DNA of 64,000 nt from UBA4207 sp964352405 (lineage in GTDB: Bacteria; Bdellovibrionota; Bacteriovoracia; Bacteriovoracales; Bacteriovoracaceae), in the NCBI GenBank assembly GCA_964352405.1, contig CAYGRY010000002.1, positions 24,970 through 88,969 of the forward strand, read 5' to 3'. Each line of letters begins with the position of its first letter. The stretch's first letter is position 1. Under the pieces are notes generated by a model. That model had not been told where the DNA came from. It saw only the letters and a program-made list of their open reading frames with translations, and made no database searches. Made by a program: the position numbers and the translations under genes. This document shows, piece after piece, positions 33,765-42,503 of the stretch.

Positions 33765-34840
33765 TTTATTTAGTTGTTAGTGACTTACATCTTGGAAAAG
33801 GAAAATTCCTTAAAAATGGACAGCTTAATATCCTTGAGGACTTCTTTGAGGATGATCGCTTTGAGGAATTCCTAGAGTTCTATAGTACTAACGAAAACTA
33901 CTTAGAACCAGTTCACTTGGTCCTAGGTGGGGATATTTTAAACCTCATTCAAATTGATATTGAAGGAGTTTTCTCCTATATCATTGATGATGAACTTACC
34001 TGCAGACAAATCGATGCGATTATCTCTGGTCATCCGGTCTTCTTTAGAGCTCTTGCCAAATTCATGCAGGCGCCAAATAAAAAAATGACTTATATTATCG
34101 GAAATCACGATTCTGGTATCGCTTTTGAAGGCGCTCAAGAAAAGCTAAGGCAGCTTGTGAGTTCAGACTTACAGTTTACTGACGAGTTGGATGAAAATGG
34201 TATTCATATCGAACATGGACATCGATTTGAGGCCATTAATACTGTTGCTGCAAAAAACTTTTTTGTTAATGGGCCTCAAGGTAAGAAAATTCTCAATCTT
34301 CCTTGGGGAAGTTTGTTTTGTATTGGAGTCCTTCCATTACTTAAAAAAGAGCGTCCTCATATTGATAAAGTTAGACCAATGTCTGCCTATATCACGTGGT
34401 GTTTAATACATGACACGGCCTTCTTCTTTCGTCTCATTGCTAAAGTTGTTGGTTATGTTATTCAGACGAGTTTTGATACTTATGTAAGGCAAAATCGAAA
34501 CTTTAAAACCTCGATGGCCATTCTTAAGCAAATTACGATTTATCCAAAATATGAAAAGAAAGCGAAGGCGATTTTAAGAAAGAAAAAGCATCTTCATACC
34601 GTGATTATGGGTCATACACATTTGCAGGAATGGAGACGCTTTCCAGAAGGTCGATACTATTTTAACACTGGAACCTGGAATCCGATTCCATCAATGGACG
34701 CTGGTTTACACGAGTCCGCTAAAAACTTAACGTATTGCTTAGTAGAAGTTCATGAAAAATCAGGAACACTAAGAAAGGGTGCGTTGAATGTTTGGCAGGG
34801 AAAATGGCGCCCGTTTAGAGAAGAAGTTCATACTGCTTAA
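33761..34840 (+). CDS. Calcineurin-like metallophosphatase (LpxH-like)
   Basis: 359 residues from ATG 33761, which overlaps the cyclase stop (ATGA). All five binuclear-metal motifs occur in order: SDLHLG, VLGGDILNL, GNHDSG, HGHRFEA and MGHTHLQEW. The set resembles LpxH (UDP-2,3-diacylglucosamine hydrolase) but the protein is longer (LpxH is about 240) with a helical insert after HGH (about 165-275). The substrate is therefore open: lipid A precursor, a nucleotide or another phosphoester. Coupling to a diguanylate cyclase is notable. Cytoplasmic by absence of signal peptide. Confidence 0.8.
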   Translation: MIYLVVSDLHLGKGKFLKNGQLNILEDFFEDDRFEEFLEFYSTNENYLEPVHLVLGGDILNLIQIDIEGVFSYIIDDELTCRQIDAIISGHPVFFRALAKFMQAPNKKMTYIIGNHDSGIAFEGAQEKLRQLVSSDLQFTDELDENGIHIEHGHRFEAINTVAAKNFFVNGPQGKKILNLPWGSLFCIGVLPLLKKERPHIDKVRPMSAYITWCLIHDTAFFFRLIAKVVGYVIQTSFDTYVRQNRNFKTSMAILKQITIYPKYEKKAKAILRKKKHLHTVIMGHTHLQEWRRFPEGRYYFNTGTWNPIPSMDAGLHESAKNLTYCLVEVHEKSGTLRKGALNVWQGKWRPFREEVHTA

Positions 34841-34841
34841 A

Positions 34842-35234
34842 TTATTTTTCAGTAATTAGATTGATATTTTGAAGTCCTGCGGCCTTAAGTGAGTCAAGAA
34901 CAGTGATGACTCGTTCATAGCGAACATCTTTATCAACTCTCATTTCTACCGGCTGAGATTTGTCTGAAATATTCGTAAGACGACTTGGAAGCTCTTCAAG
35001 AGAGATTTTTTCTCCAGCTACGGCAAGTTCCTCAGCGCTTAGTTCTAACTTTAAAAACTCTTTTTCATTCGCCTTCAAGCTTTCACCCGATGCGGCTTTT
35101 GGCAGTGCTAGCAATAACGAGAGCTCGTCTTTTTTAAAGACAGAGGTGACCATAAAGAAAATGATTAAAAGAAAAACGACATCAATCAAAGGTGTCATTT
35201 CAAAATGTAATGGTTCTCTTGATCTTCTTTTCAC
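34842..35234 (-). CDS. ExbD/TolR-family proton-channel protein
   Basis: 130 residues from GTG 35234. Short cytoplasmic start, one span (about 14-33) with the conserved proton-carrying Asp in PLIDVVFLLIIFF, then a periplasmic domain ending near RYERVITVLDSLKAAG. With the ExbB/TolQ partner 10 bases upstream it forms an inner-membrane motor that uses the proton gradient to energise outer-membrane processes (TonB or Tol-Pal type) or another envelope task. No tonB, tolA or tolB is nearby, so the partner is unknown. Confidence 0.88.
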   Translation of the reverse strand: MKRRSREPLHFEMTPLIDVVFLLIIFFMVTSVFKKDELSLLLALPKAASGESLKANEKEFLKLELSAEELAVAGEKISLEELPSRLTNISDKSQPVEMRVDKDVRYERVITVLDSLKAAGLQNINLITEK

Positions 35235-35244
35235 TAGTGCGATC

Positions 35245-35754
35245 CTACTTTAAAACCTGTGCTAAAACCGACTTTTCTATTTGTGCCTCAAGTCGATCGA
35301 GGGATCCAATCAAATAGGTATGACCAATGAAATGAGGAATAGCCACAATAAGTCCACCAACAGTTGTAATCAAAGCTAATGAAATACCTTGAGCAAAATT
35401 GGCTGGATCACTTAGACCTGTTTGTGAAATAACTTGGAAAGCAAGCAAGATCCCTACAACAGTACCAAGCAGTCCTAACAGAGGAGAAATCGTAGCAATA
35501 ATTTTAATCGTATTCAAACCAGCTTCAATACCTGCTATATAAGAAGCAATTTCTTGCTTGGCAAGTTCAAGAACACTATCAGCAGATCCTTTTGGGATAT
35601 TCCCGCTTAGACGGCTAGCAGTATCTACTGCATTTGAAGCCTCTCTTTTTAAGATTACAAATTTCGAAATCATCAGTGCAAAACCGATAATGTTGAGTAA
35701 AAGGAGCAAGTACATGATCGCTCCACCTTGCTGGATATAATTCCACAGGCTCAT
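35245..35754 (-). CDS. MotA/TolQ/ExbB-family proton-channel protein
   Basis: 169 residues from ATG 35754, which has a perfect AGGAGG site; the frame extends to 35784 without one. Three membrane segments are seen: about 9-31, then ATISPLLGLLGTVVGILLAF (the family signature) and ALITTVGGLIVAIPHFIGH. It forms the pentameric partner of the ExbD/TolR protein encoded 10 bases downstream. Short for TolQ (about 230), close to small ExbB forms. Divergent to flagellin. Confidence 0.9.
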   Translation of the reverse strand: MSLWNYIQQGGAIMYLLLLLNIIGFALMISKFVILKREASNAVDTASRLSGNIPKGSADSVLELAKQEIASYIAGIEAGLNTIKIIATISPLLGLLGTVVGILLAFQVISQTGLSDPANFAQGISLALITTVGGLIVAIPHFIGHTYLIGSLDRLEAQIEKSVLAQVLK

Positions 35755-35855
35755 TGTGCCTCCTAGGCATTTAATTTTCTTCAATATTCTCTCTTATGCT
35801 TATGTTAATGGCAATAAAAACGAACAAAGTGTTTTGGTCGGAAAAGTGAAAACTG

Positions 35856-35882
35856 TAAAAGTTTTAGTCGAATGTCCGAAAA
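35856..35882 (+). promoter_or_regulatory. Possible sigma-28 (FliA) promoter of flagellin
   Basis: TAAAAGTTT (35856-35864) followed ten bases later by TCCGAAAA (35875-35882) resembles the flagellar TAAAGTTT-N11-GCCGATAA, with six of eight bases in the -10. It lies about 55 bases before the flagellin start. A similar GTTTTGGTCGGAAAA stands 25-30 bases further upstream. Confidence 0.3.
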
Positions 35883-35937
35883 GCCTTAAGTCGAGTTGCA
35901 CGGAACTAAGCAGCTCCATTATACAGGGAATGTATTT

Positions 35938-36765
35938 TTGAGAATTGGTAGCAATGTACCAGCACTAATCGCCCAGAGGCGTATCAGCGAAACCAGCGAG
36001 GTTCAGGCGCGTGAGACTTCACGTCTAGCATCTGGTGATAAGATTTTACGTGCAGCTTACGATCCATCTGGTTTGGCCATTTCTGAAACAATGCGCTCAC
36101 GTAGTCGAAGTTTACAACAAGCAACACGAAACACGAATGATGGCGTCTCTATGCTTCAAGTCGCAGAGGGAAGCTTAAGTGTTGTTCATGATTTAGGAAA
36201 GAGACTTAAAGAGCTTGCCCTTCAAGCCGCAACTGATACTTACAATGATCATGATCGTTCATCGATTCAAAAAGAATTTCAAGCTCTTTTAAGTGAAGTT
36301 AAAAGAGTGACCTCTTCAAGTGAATTCAATGGTAATAAATTACTAAATGGATCAGGGCGAACGTATGATCTTCAAGTCGGTATTCACGGTGATGCCGAAA
36401 CAAGCAGAATGTCCTACGATTTAAAAAATGCGTTAGCGACGATAAAAGATCTTTCTTTAAATAGTATTAATGTTTACTCAAAGGGAACTGCTCAAAATTC
36501 CATCATGAAGCTAGATAATTTTATAGAATCTGTTTCAAGTGGTAGGGCATACCTTGGTAGTTTTCAAAACCGCTTAACTTCAGCAAGTACCAATCTTGAA
36601 ACAATGGATTTGAACACACAAGCTTCAAGATCAAAAATTAGAGATGCTGATTATGCTCAGTCAACTGCCGAAAAAGTAAAGTCAGAGATTAATGGGGCAG
36701 CTTCAATTCAGATGCTTCAAATCACAAGTAAACTTCCACAGAACGTATTAAAGCTTATTGGCTAA
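35938..36765 (+). CDS. fliC: Flagellin
   Basis: Flagellar filament subunit, 275 residues from TTG 35938. This start gives MRIGSNVPALIAQRRI, aligned with the normal flagellin MRIN..IPAL..QR; the longer frame from 35896 adds residues that do not fit. Conserved N-terminal D0/D1 (SRLASGDKILRAAYDPSGLA, NDGVSMLQVAEGSL) and C-terminal (LTSASTNLETM, RDADYAQSTAEKVK, ASIQMLQI) are clear; the surface-exposed middle is short (about 140-190), as in Bdellovibrio-type small flagellins. No signal peptide: exported by the flagellar type III apparatus. Its 3' end overlaps phoR by 4 bases. Confidence 0.93.
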   Translation: MRIGSNVPALIAQRRISETSEVQARETSRLASGDKILRAAYDPSGLAISETMRSRSRSLQQATRNTNDGVSMLQVAEGSLSVVHDLGKRLKELALQAATDTYNDHDRSSIQKEFQALLSEVKRVTSSSEFNGNKLLNGSGRTYDLQVGIHGDAETSRMSYDLKNALATIKDLSLNSINVYSKGTAQNSIMKLDNFIESVSSGRAYLGSFQNRLTSASTNLETMDLNTQASRSKIRDADYAQSTAEKVKSEINGAASIQMLQITSKLPQNVLKLIG

Positions 36766-38525
36766 CTCGTGGGTAAGACAATCTTAAAGATTGTTCCGCT
36801 CGGATGATTGGCATGAACACTGACTAAACCTTGATGTTTTTGGATAGCGTGCTTAACGATCGCCAATCCAAGTCCAGTACCACCAATCGCCCTTGATCTG
36901 GATTCATCTACTCTGTAAAAACGCTCGAAAACACGTTTCATTGCATTCTCAGGGATCCCAATTCCGTTATCAGCGACTTCGATCACATGCTTATCATTTT
37001 CAATATACGAATTGATTAAAATAAAGCCATCTTGCTCACTATATTTAATCGCATTATCAAAGAGATTCGTTAAAACTTGTTCAAATAAATTGGGGTCGAC
37101 GAAAAGTTGGTTCTGTTTAATATCAGTCTTGAGCCTAATCTTCTTATCTAAATGGGTGTGTGATAAATTAGCAAAAACTGTTGAGGCGAGTTCATCAAGA
37201 TGAATTGTTTCTTTTTGAATAGAGTCTCTAGATTCTAAAACAGAAAGACTTAAGATATCTTGAAACAAAGCTGTCAGGCGGTTCACATTATGCTCAATCT
37301 TATTGGCGTATTTCGTAAAATGCTCATGATCTTCTGCCGAAAGCGTTGACATGATTTGAGCGTAGCCCTTTAACGCTGTTAACGGTGTTCGAACCTCATG
37401 AGAAACATTGGCAACAAAGTCTTCTCTCATCTGCTGAAGAAGTTGAATTTCAGATATATCGTGAAAGATACCTACGGCACCGTAGGTCGAAGTCGCGCTT
37501 TGAATTGGGTATGTTCGAAGCTCAAAACTCTTATCTAATATTTTAATTTTTTTAATTACTGTTTTATGTAATCGAATTGAGTCTTGAAAAGACTTTCGAA
37601 TATCAATATCTCGAATATAGTCAATGAGTTCTGCTTTTTTACTTCCTTCATCTTTGACGAGATTAAACAGCTGATAGAAAGTTTTGTTGGTCAAGATAAT
37701 TTGTTCATTTTTATCGATGGCCAAAAGTCCATCCGAAATAGATTCAACAATGGTAGAAATCTTCTCATTGGAATCCTTAACTTCTTTGATCTGTGTATCA
37801 AGCTCTTTGTAGATTTGATCAACTGTTAAATCCACCTTTTCCCATTCATTATCCACTTCGATATTTGATCGATCAGCTGAAGTATTGCTACTTTTAAAAA
37901 GACTAAGTTTTTTTTCAAGTCGTCGAAGAGGTGTTGCGACTTTAAGTGATGAGAAAATAAAAATAAGTGTTAGAACAAAAAAAACAGCAAATAAATTTTT
38001 GAGAACAAGCATTCTCATTTTTGAAAGATAATAGGCGAGATCATTTTGAGGTAAGGCAATCCTTAGTATTAATGGTTGCTGCGATAAGGAATCAATAAGT
38101 TTGGTAGAAGCATACAGCATCTCTTTATCAATTGTTTTGCTAGCTCTTGCCGAGTCTCCATGACCAATGGAAAGTGCATCGATAAACTCTGGTCTATCCG
38201 AATGATTGACCATGTTTTCAGCTTGAGCATAGTTATCACAAAGGACGTCACCTTCATTATTCATGACGGTGAATCGTTTGCCCGATTTCCTATCAAGTTG
38301 TTCACACCAAGTTATAAGTTGCTGAGTCGTCGTTTGCTCGAATGGCTTAGAAATAAACGATAAACTTTCCTTTAGATCCTTAACGACGTAATCAGTCATT
38401 CTTCTTTCGAGTCCAAAGTGCATAACAATATAGCCAATCATTAAGGCGAGCATCGTCCAAACAAAATTAGACAGTAAAACACCTCTGGTCGCCTTTAATC
38501 TAAGCTTTTTCCAAAGACTATTCAT
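36762..38525 (-). CDS. phoR: Phosphate-regulon-type sensor histidine kinase PhoR
   Basis: 587 residues from ATG 38525, which overlaps the phoB stop by 8 bases; the frame continues to 38582 with no ribosome site. Two membrane spans (about 15-37 and 173-193) flank a periplasmic domain of about 135 residues. There follow a short linker, a PAS domain (about 255-360, DGLLAIDKNEQIILTN), HisKA with the phospho-acceptor His376 (VSHEVRTPLTALKGY) and HATPase_c with DNAIKYS, DNGIGIP and GTGLGLAIV. E. coli PhoR lacks a large periplasmic loop, so the sensor part is more like Gram-positive PhoR. Last gene of the pst operon. Confidence 0.9.
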   Translation of the reverse strand: MNSLWKKLRLKATRGVLLSNFVWTMLALMIGYIVMHFGLERRMTDYVVKDLKESLSFISKPFEQTTTQQLITWCEQLDRKSGKRFTVMNNEGDVLCDNYAQAENMVNHSDRPEFIDALSIGHGDSARASKTIDKEMLYASTKLIDSLSQQPLILRIALPQNDLAYYLSKMRMLVLKNLFAVFFVLTLIFIFSSLKVATPLRRLEKKLSLFKSSNTSADRSNIEVDNEWEKVDLTVDQIYKELDTQIKEVKDSNEKISTIVESISDGLLAIDKNEQIILTNKTFYQLFNLVKDEGSKKAELIDYIRDIDIRKSFQDSIRLHKTVIKKIKILDKSFELRTYPIQSATSTYGAVGIFHDISEIQLLQQMREDFVANVSHEVRTPLTALKGYAQIMSTLSAEDHEHFTKYANKIEHNVNRLTALFQDILSLSVLESRDSIQKETIHLDELASTVFANLSHTHLDKKIRLKTDIKQNQLFVDPNLFEQVLTNLFDNAIKYSEQDGFILINSYIENDKHVIEVADNGIGIPENAMKRVFERFYRVDESRSRAIGGTGLGLAIVKHAIQKHQGLVSVHANHPSGTIFKIVLPTS

Positions 38526-39228
38526 TCGGCTTAACTCTGTATCCAACACCCCTAATCGTTTCAATGATATTGGCGTGATCACCTAGTTTTTTTCTAAGTC
38601 CGAAAATATGGGTATCAATTGTTCTATCAGTCACATGAACAGGACCATCTTGAATGGATTCAACGAGTTGGTTTCTTGAAAAGGCTCGACCTGAGTTTTT
38701 CATGAACGTATGTAAAAGTTTAAATTCAGAAAGGGTAAGATCTATCTCTGCCTGATCAATCCAAACTTTACATTGAACATGATCTAAAGAAATAGAACCA
38801 TTTTGTAGTTTATTTGTTGATGGCTTAGATAGACTTGAAACAGCAGAAATGGAGCGCCTTAGAAGAGACCTTACTCTTGCTAGAAGAATTTGGGTTTCAA
38901 AAGGCTTTGTTAAGTAGTCATCAGCCCCAGCATCTAATCCTTCAACTATATCTTCTGTCTTTGACAGCGCTGTTAATAGCAAAATGGGCTTTTGATTTGT
39001 AGGTCTATAAAGCTTTATAAATTTACAAATATCAGTCCCATTAGCTCCTGGTAACATTCTATCTAGGATGAATAAGTCAGGTTGATCATCTAATGATTTA
39101 GCCTGAATCGCTTCAATGGCTTCTTGTCCGTTTTGGTATATCTCAACAGAATAGCCAGCCTTGGTAAGTTGAAAATTGAGAATATCACAAATGGATTCTT
39201 CATCTTCGACTAAAAAGATTTTCGACAT
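38518..39228 (-). CDS. phoB: Phosphate-regulon response regulator PhoB (OmpR family)
   Basis: 236 residues. Receiver domain with the acidic pair (LVEDEES), phospho-acceptor Asp56 (FILDRMLPG) and Lys in LTKPFE; C-terminal winged helix with LTLSEFKLLHTFMKNSGRAFSRNQL, here cited from its parts LTLSEFKLL and GRAFSRNQLV, and ending GVGYRVKP. As a phosphate regulator it would activate the pst operon through direct repeats in front of pstS. It starts 1 base before the phoU stop. Confidence 0.93.
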   Translation of the reverse strand: MSKIFLVEDEESICDILNFQLTKAGYSVEIYQNGQEAIEAIQAKSLDDQPDLFILDRMLPGANGTDICKFIKLYRPTNQKPILLLTALSKTEDIVEGLDAGADDYLTKPFETQILLARVRSLLRRSISAVSSLSKPSTNKLQNGSISLDHVQCKVWIDQAEIDLTLSEFKLLHTFMKNSGRAFSRNQLVESIQDGPVHVTDRTIDTHIFGLRKKLGDHANIIETIRGVGYRVKPNE

Positions 39229-39882
39229 TTAGACCTCTTCACCTTTGAGATATTTTTGAGCAATACTTTCGCCTTTGCCGTGTCTAATATCATCTCCAGA
39301 AACTAGAAAAATCACATCTTCCGCAATATTTGTTGTTAGATCTCCAATTCTTTCTAAGTTTTTGGCAACTCGAATGACAGAGAACCCTTCTTCAAAAGTA
39401 ATTTCACCAGTTTGCATTCTGCCCAAGAATACCTTGATCACTTCACGATTTAAATCGTTAATATTTTGATCTCTTTGGATCACGTCAGTGGCTTTTCTTA
39501 CATCAGCCTCAACAAAAGCATCAATGGCCGATTTAACCATCTGTAAAACTTCAGTGGTCATCGTATTGATCAGTGGATATTGACCTTTAACCTTTACGCC
39601 CCAGTGGGTAATACTAACGGCCTGATCGGCCATTCTTTCTAGTTCTGCGTTAATTTTCATGACCGAGAGGGCCATTCTTAAATCTCTAGCAATCGGAGTT
39701 TTTAAGGCAATATACTTGAATACGTCGTCATCAATACTTTTATGATATTGATTCACTTCATTTTCAATAGCGAAAATTTCATCTAAAGCGACACGACGAT
39801 CTAGCGCCAATGCCAATATTTTTTCAACTAGTGCACTCATTTTAATAATTTCAGTGCGTAGTTCTTCGCTACTTAGACTCAT
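39229..39882 (-). CDS. phoU: Phosphate-uptake regulator PhoU
   Basis: 217 residues of two three-helix bundles. The repeated ExxxD-type metal motifs are seen in MKINAELERMADQAVSI and RVAKNLERIGDLTTNIAED. PhoU connects the Pst transporter to PhoR and holds the Pho response off when phosphate is plentiful. Its start overlaps pstB by 4 bases. Confidence 0.95.
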   Translation of the reverse strand: MSLSSEELRTEIIKMSALVEKILALALDRRVALDEIFAIENEVNQYHKSIDDDVFKYIALKTPIARDLRMALSVMKINAELERMADQAVSITHWGVKVKGQYPLINTMTTEVLQMVKSAIDAFVEADVRKATDVIQRDQNINDLNREVIKVFLGRMQTGEITFEEGFSVIRVAKNLERIGDLTTNIAEDVIFLVSGDDIRHGKGESIAQKYLKGEEV

Positions 39883-40646
39883 CCGAATCTCCCGGTAATA
39901 TAGTCTTCTGTTTTTGTTTTTTTTGGGTTTGTAAAAATAACTTCAGATGGCCCATGTTCAATCAGCTCTCCAAGCATTAAAAAGCTTGTAAAGTCTGCGA
40001 CGCGTGCGGCTTGTTGCATATTATGAGTAACGACAATAACGGTATAGTCTTCTTTTAGTGTTTGCATGAGCTCTTCAATCTTTGCCGAAGCAATTGGATC
40101 TAGAGCGCTGGTAGGTTCATCCATTAATAGTACTGGAGGATTGACAGCAAGAGCTCTCGCTATACACAGGCGTTGCTGTTGACCTCCAGATAAACTTGTT
40201 CCTTGCTTTTGAAGCTTGTCTTTAACCTCTTCCCAGAGTGCTGCCTTTTTTAAACATTTTTGAGCGGCTTCCATTAAAACATCTTTTCTTTTTTCACCTT
40301 GAAGCTTTAGTCCAATAACGACATTGTCAAAGATTGATAAAGCAGGGAAGGGATTCGGTTTTTGAAAGACCATGCCAATATGACGGCGAAGCTCAACTGG
40401 ATCAACACTTGGCGCAAAGATATTCTGTCCCAATAGAAGTGCTTCTCCAGAAACTCTTGCTCCTGGAACTTCTTCATGAATACGATTTAGACATCGAAGG
40501 TAAGTACTTTTTCCACAACCTGATGGACCAATAATCGCTGTAATACTTTTTCTTGAATAGTTATTGGAGACGTCTTTTACAGCATGAAAGTTACCAAACC
40601 ACGCATTTAGATTCTTAACTTCAAGAACATTATCTGATTGACTCAT
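39879..40646 (-). CDS. pstB: Phosphate ABC transporter ATP-binding protein PstB
   Basis: 255 residues from ATG 40646, with GGAG five bases before it; the frame runs on to 40679 inside pstA. Walker A GPSGCGKST, signature LSGGQQQR, Walker B VLLMDEPTSAL and the switch His in VVTHNMQQA are intact. YLRCLNRIHEEVPGARVSG and PNPFP are PstB-specific. It drives phosphate import through PstC and PstA. Confidence 0.97.
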   Translation of the reverse strand: MSQSDNVLEVKNLNAWFGNFHAVKDVSNNYSRKSITAIIGPSGCGKSTYLRCLNRIHEEVPGARVSGEALLLGQNIFAPSVDPVELRRHIGMVFQKPNPFPALSIFDNVVIGLKLQGEKRKDVLMEAAQKCLKKAALWEEVKDKLQKQGTSLSGGQQQRLCIARALAVNPPVLLMDEPTSALDPIASAKIEELMQTLKEDYTVIVVTHNMQQAARVADFTSFLMLGELIEHGPSEVIFTNPKKTKTEDYITGRFG

Positions 40647-40647
40647 C

Positions 40648-41502
40648 TTAGCTCCGCTTGAAAAACTCTTTGATGGCACTTGGATTTAGTAAAGCTCGAG
40701 CTCCAAGGTTAACTCCGATAACAAGCATAATTAATACAAAAGCACCGGCCCATGATTGGCGCTGCCAGTCTTCAAAAGGACTAATGGCGTAAGTGTATAT
40801 TTGAACTGGTAAGCTTGCCATTGGCTCCATTGGTGATGTGGAAAGATACATATTACCAAAAGCCGTAAATAATAACGGAGCCGTTTCCCCGCTAGCACGA
40901 GCAACGGCGAGCATAACTCCAGTGAACAATGCACTTAAATTTCCACGCACAATAATAAATAGAATGACCTTCCAACGAGGTAGTCCTAAGGCAAGCCCCG
41001 CCTCTCTTATATGATTTGGTACAAGCTTTAGAATTTCCTCAGACGATCTTATGACTACAGGAAGAATGATAAGGGATAGAGCAAAGGCGCCTGATAATGC
41101 GGAAAATGTTTTAAACGGAACAACCAAAAGGATATAGGCAAAAATTCCAATGATAATTGAGGGAATTCCTGTCATCACATCTGTCGCTACTCGAAGTGAC
41201 TTTGAAATACCACCTTTTCCAAATTCACAAAGGTAGATACCACCAATAATACCTAAAGGAACTGCAATCAGACTTCCAAGCGCAACCATATAGATGGTTC
41301 CTAAAATTGCGTGCATCATTCCACCACCAACATCTCCGACTGGCGCTGGAAGCTGGGTAAAAAAATTCAGATCAAGTGAACTCGCACCTTTTTGTAAAAT
41401 AAAGCTTGTAACGAGAATAAGCGGTGTTAGACAAATCAAGGCTGCAAGACTTAGGGAGATGATGAAAAATTTATTTCTTAGTTTTCGCCATTTATAATTC
41501 AT
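40648..41502 (-). CDS. pstA: Phosphate ABC transporter permease PstA
   Basis: 284 residues with six predicted spans and the cytoplasmic EAA-type loop (REAGLALGLPRWKVILFIIV, ending) that contacts PstB. TDVMTGIPSIIIGIFAY is characteristic of PstA. Start overlaps the pstC stop by 4 bases; pstB follows after 1 base. Confidence 0.95.
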   Translation of the reverse strand: MNYKWRKLRNKFFIISLSLAALICLTPLILVTSFILQKGASSLDLNFFTQLPAPVGDVGGGMMHAILGTIYMVALGSLIAVPLGIIGGIYLCEFGKGGISKSLRVATDVMTGIPSIIIGIFAYILLVVPFKTFSALSGAFALSLIILPVVIRSSEEILKLVPNHIREAGLALGLPRWKVILFIIVRGNLSALFTGVMLAVARASGETAPLLFTAFGNMYLSTSPMEPMASLPVQIYTYAISPFEDWQRQSWAGAFVLIMLVIGVNLGARALLNPSAIKEFFKRS

Positions 41503-42503
41503 GAACGTTTCTCCTTTCTTTCACTCTTAGACTGTGGAGAAAACTTCCAAACGATAAATCTTGCTCCAGAGTTCACGATCAAAGTGACAGCAAAAAGAAG
41601 AAGTCCAACAAAACATAATGAAGAAAGATGTAGGCCAGCGCTCGCTTCGGCGTATTCATTAGCGATGACAGAAGACATCGTTGCACCTGGGGCAAATAAA
41701 GACATTGTAATTTTTGACGAGTTTCCAATAACCATGGCTACTGCCATTGTCTCTCCGAGAGCTCTACCAAAACCTAGAACTATAGCGCCCGTGATACCAG
41801 AAAATGAAGGTCTAAGCACTGCAAGCTTAATCATCTCTTCTCTAGTAGCTCCTAATGCGAGAGCAGCTTCTTTTTGGTGTTGTGGAATTGTTTTAAAAAC
41901 CTCACGTGTAATTGAAGTAATAGTTGGCAGAATCATGATGGCAAGAATGATTGAAGCTGTAAGTATGCCTATGCCAAAACTTGGTCCTTGAAAAAATGGT
42001 AAGAACCCAAGTGTTGATTTTAAAAATGGGGTTATCGATTCTCGTACCAATGGTGCCAGAAAAAATAGTCCCCATAGACCAAAGACGATAGAGGGAATTG
42101 CTGCGATCATTTCTACAAAAAGGCCAAGCACCTGACCAAGTTTTTGAGGTAAAATCTCAGTGATGAATATTGCAACCATTACACTTATGGGAGCAGCAAT
42201 TAATAGAGCTAAGATAGAAGTTAGAAGGGTTCCATAGAGAAATGATAGAACCCCAAATTCTTCTGAAATAGGATCCCATGTACTATTAGTTAAAAAATCA
42301 AACCCAAACTCATGAATAGCTTCAGAGGACATTCGAACTAGCAGAACAATCATTAACACTAAAATCGACAAAATAGCAATGGCAACGGTTTGCATGACTA
42401 TCTTGGCAACTTTATCTCCAAACTCGCCAGATAGACGAGTTTGAAGTTTTTGCTGACTTAAGAATTTGAATTGTTCTTTAGTTTGTTCCACTTTTCTTAA
42501 CAA
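41499..42503 (-). CDS. pstC: Phosphate ABC transporter permease PstC
   Basis: 334 residues, about six spans. The blocks MIAAIPSIVFGLWGLFFL, ILPTITSITREVFKTIP and KEAALALGATREEMIKLAVL are PstC-type, the last being the EAA loop. The start overlaps the 3' end of pstS by 26 bases, unusually long; no good start lies after the pstS stop, so the overlap is probably real. Confidence 0.95.
   Translation of the reverse strand: MLRKVEQTKEQFKFLSQQKLQTRLSGEFGDKVAKIVMQTVAIAILSILVLMIVLLVRMSSEAIHEFGFDFLTNSTWDPISEEFGVLSFLYGTLLTSILALLIAAPISVMVAIFITEILPQKLGQVLGLFVEMIAAIPSIVFGLWGLFFLAPLVRESITPFLKSTLGFLPFFQGPSFGIGILTASIILAIMILPTITSITREVFKTIPQHQKEAALALGATREEMIKLAVLRPSFSGITGAIVLGFGRALGETMAVAMVIGNSSKITMSLFAPGATMSSVIANEYAEASAGLHLSSLCFVGLLLFAVTLIVNSGARFIVWKFSPQSKSERKEKRS

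Noticed and set aside
35756..35941. 61-residue plus-strand frame upstream of flagellin
   Set aside because: Occupies the divergent promoter region; no ribosome site and runs into the flagellin start in another frame.
41584..41991. 135-residue plus-strand frame
   Set aside because: Lies fully inside pstC on the other strand; no ribosome site, no recognisable product.
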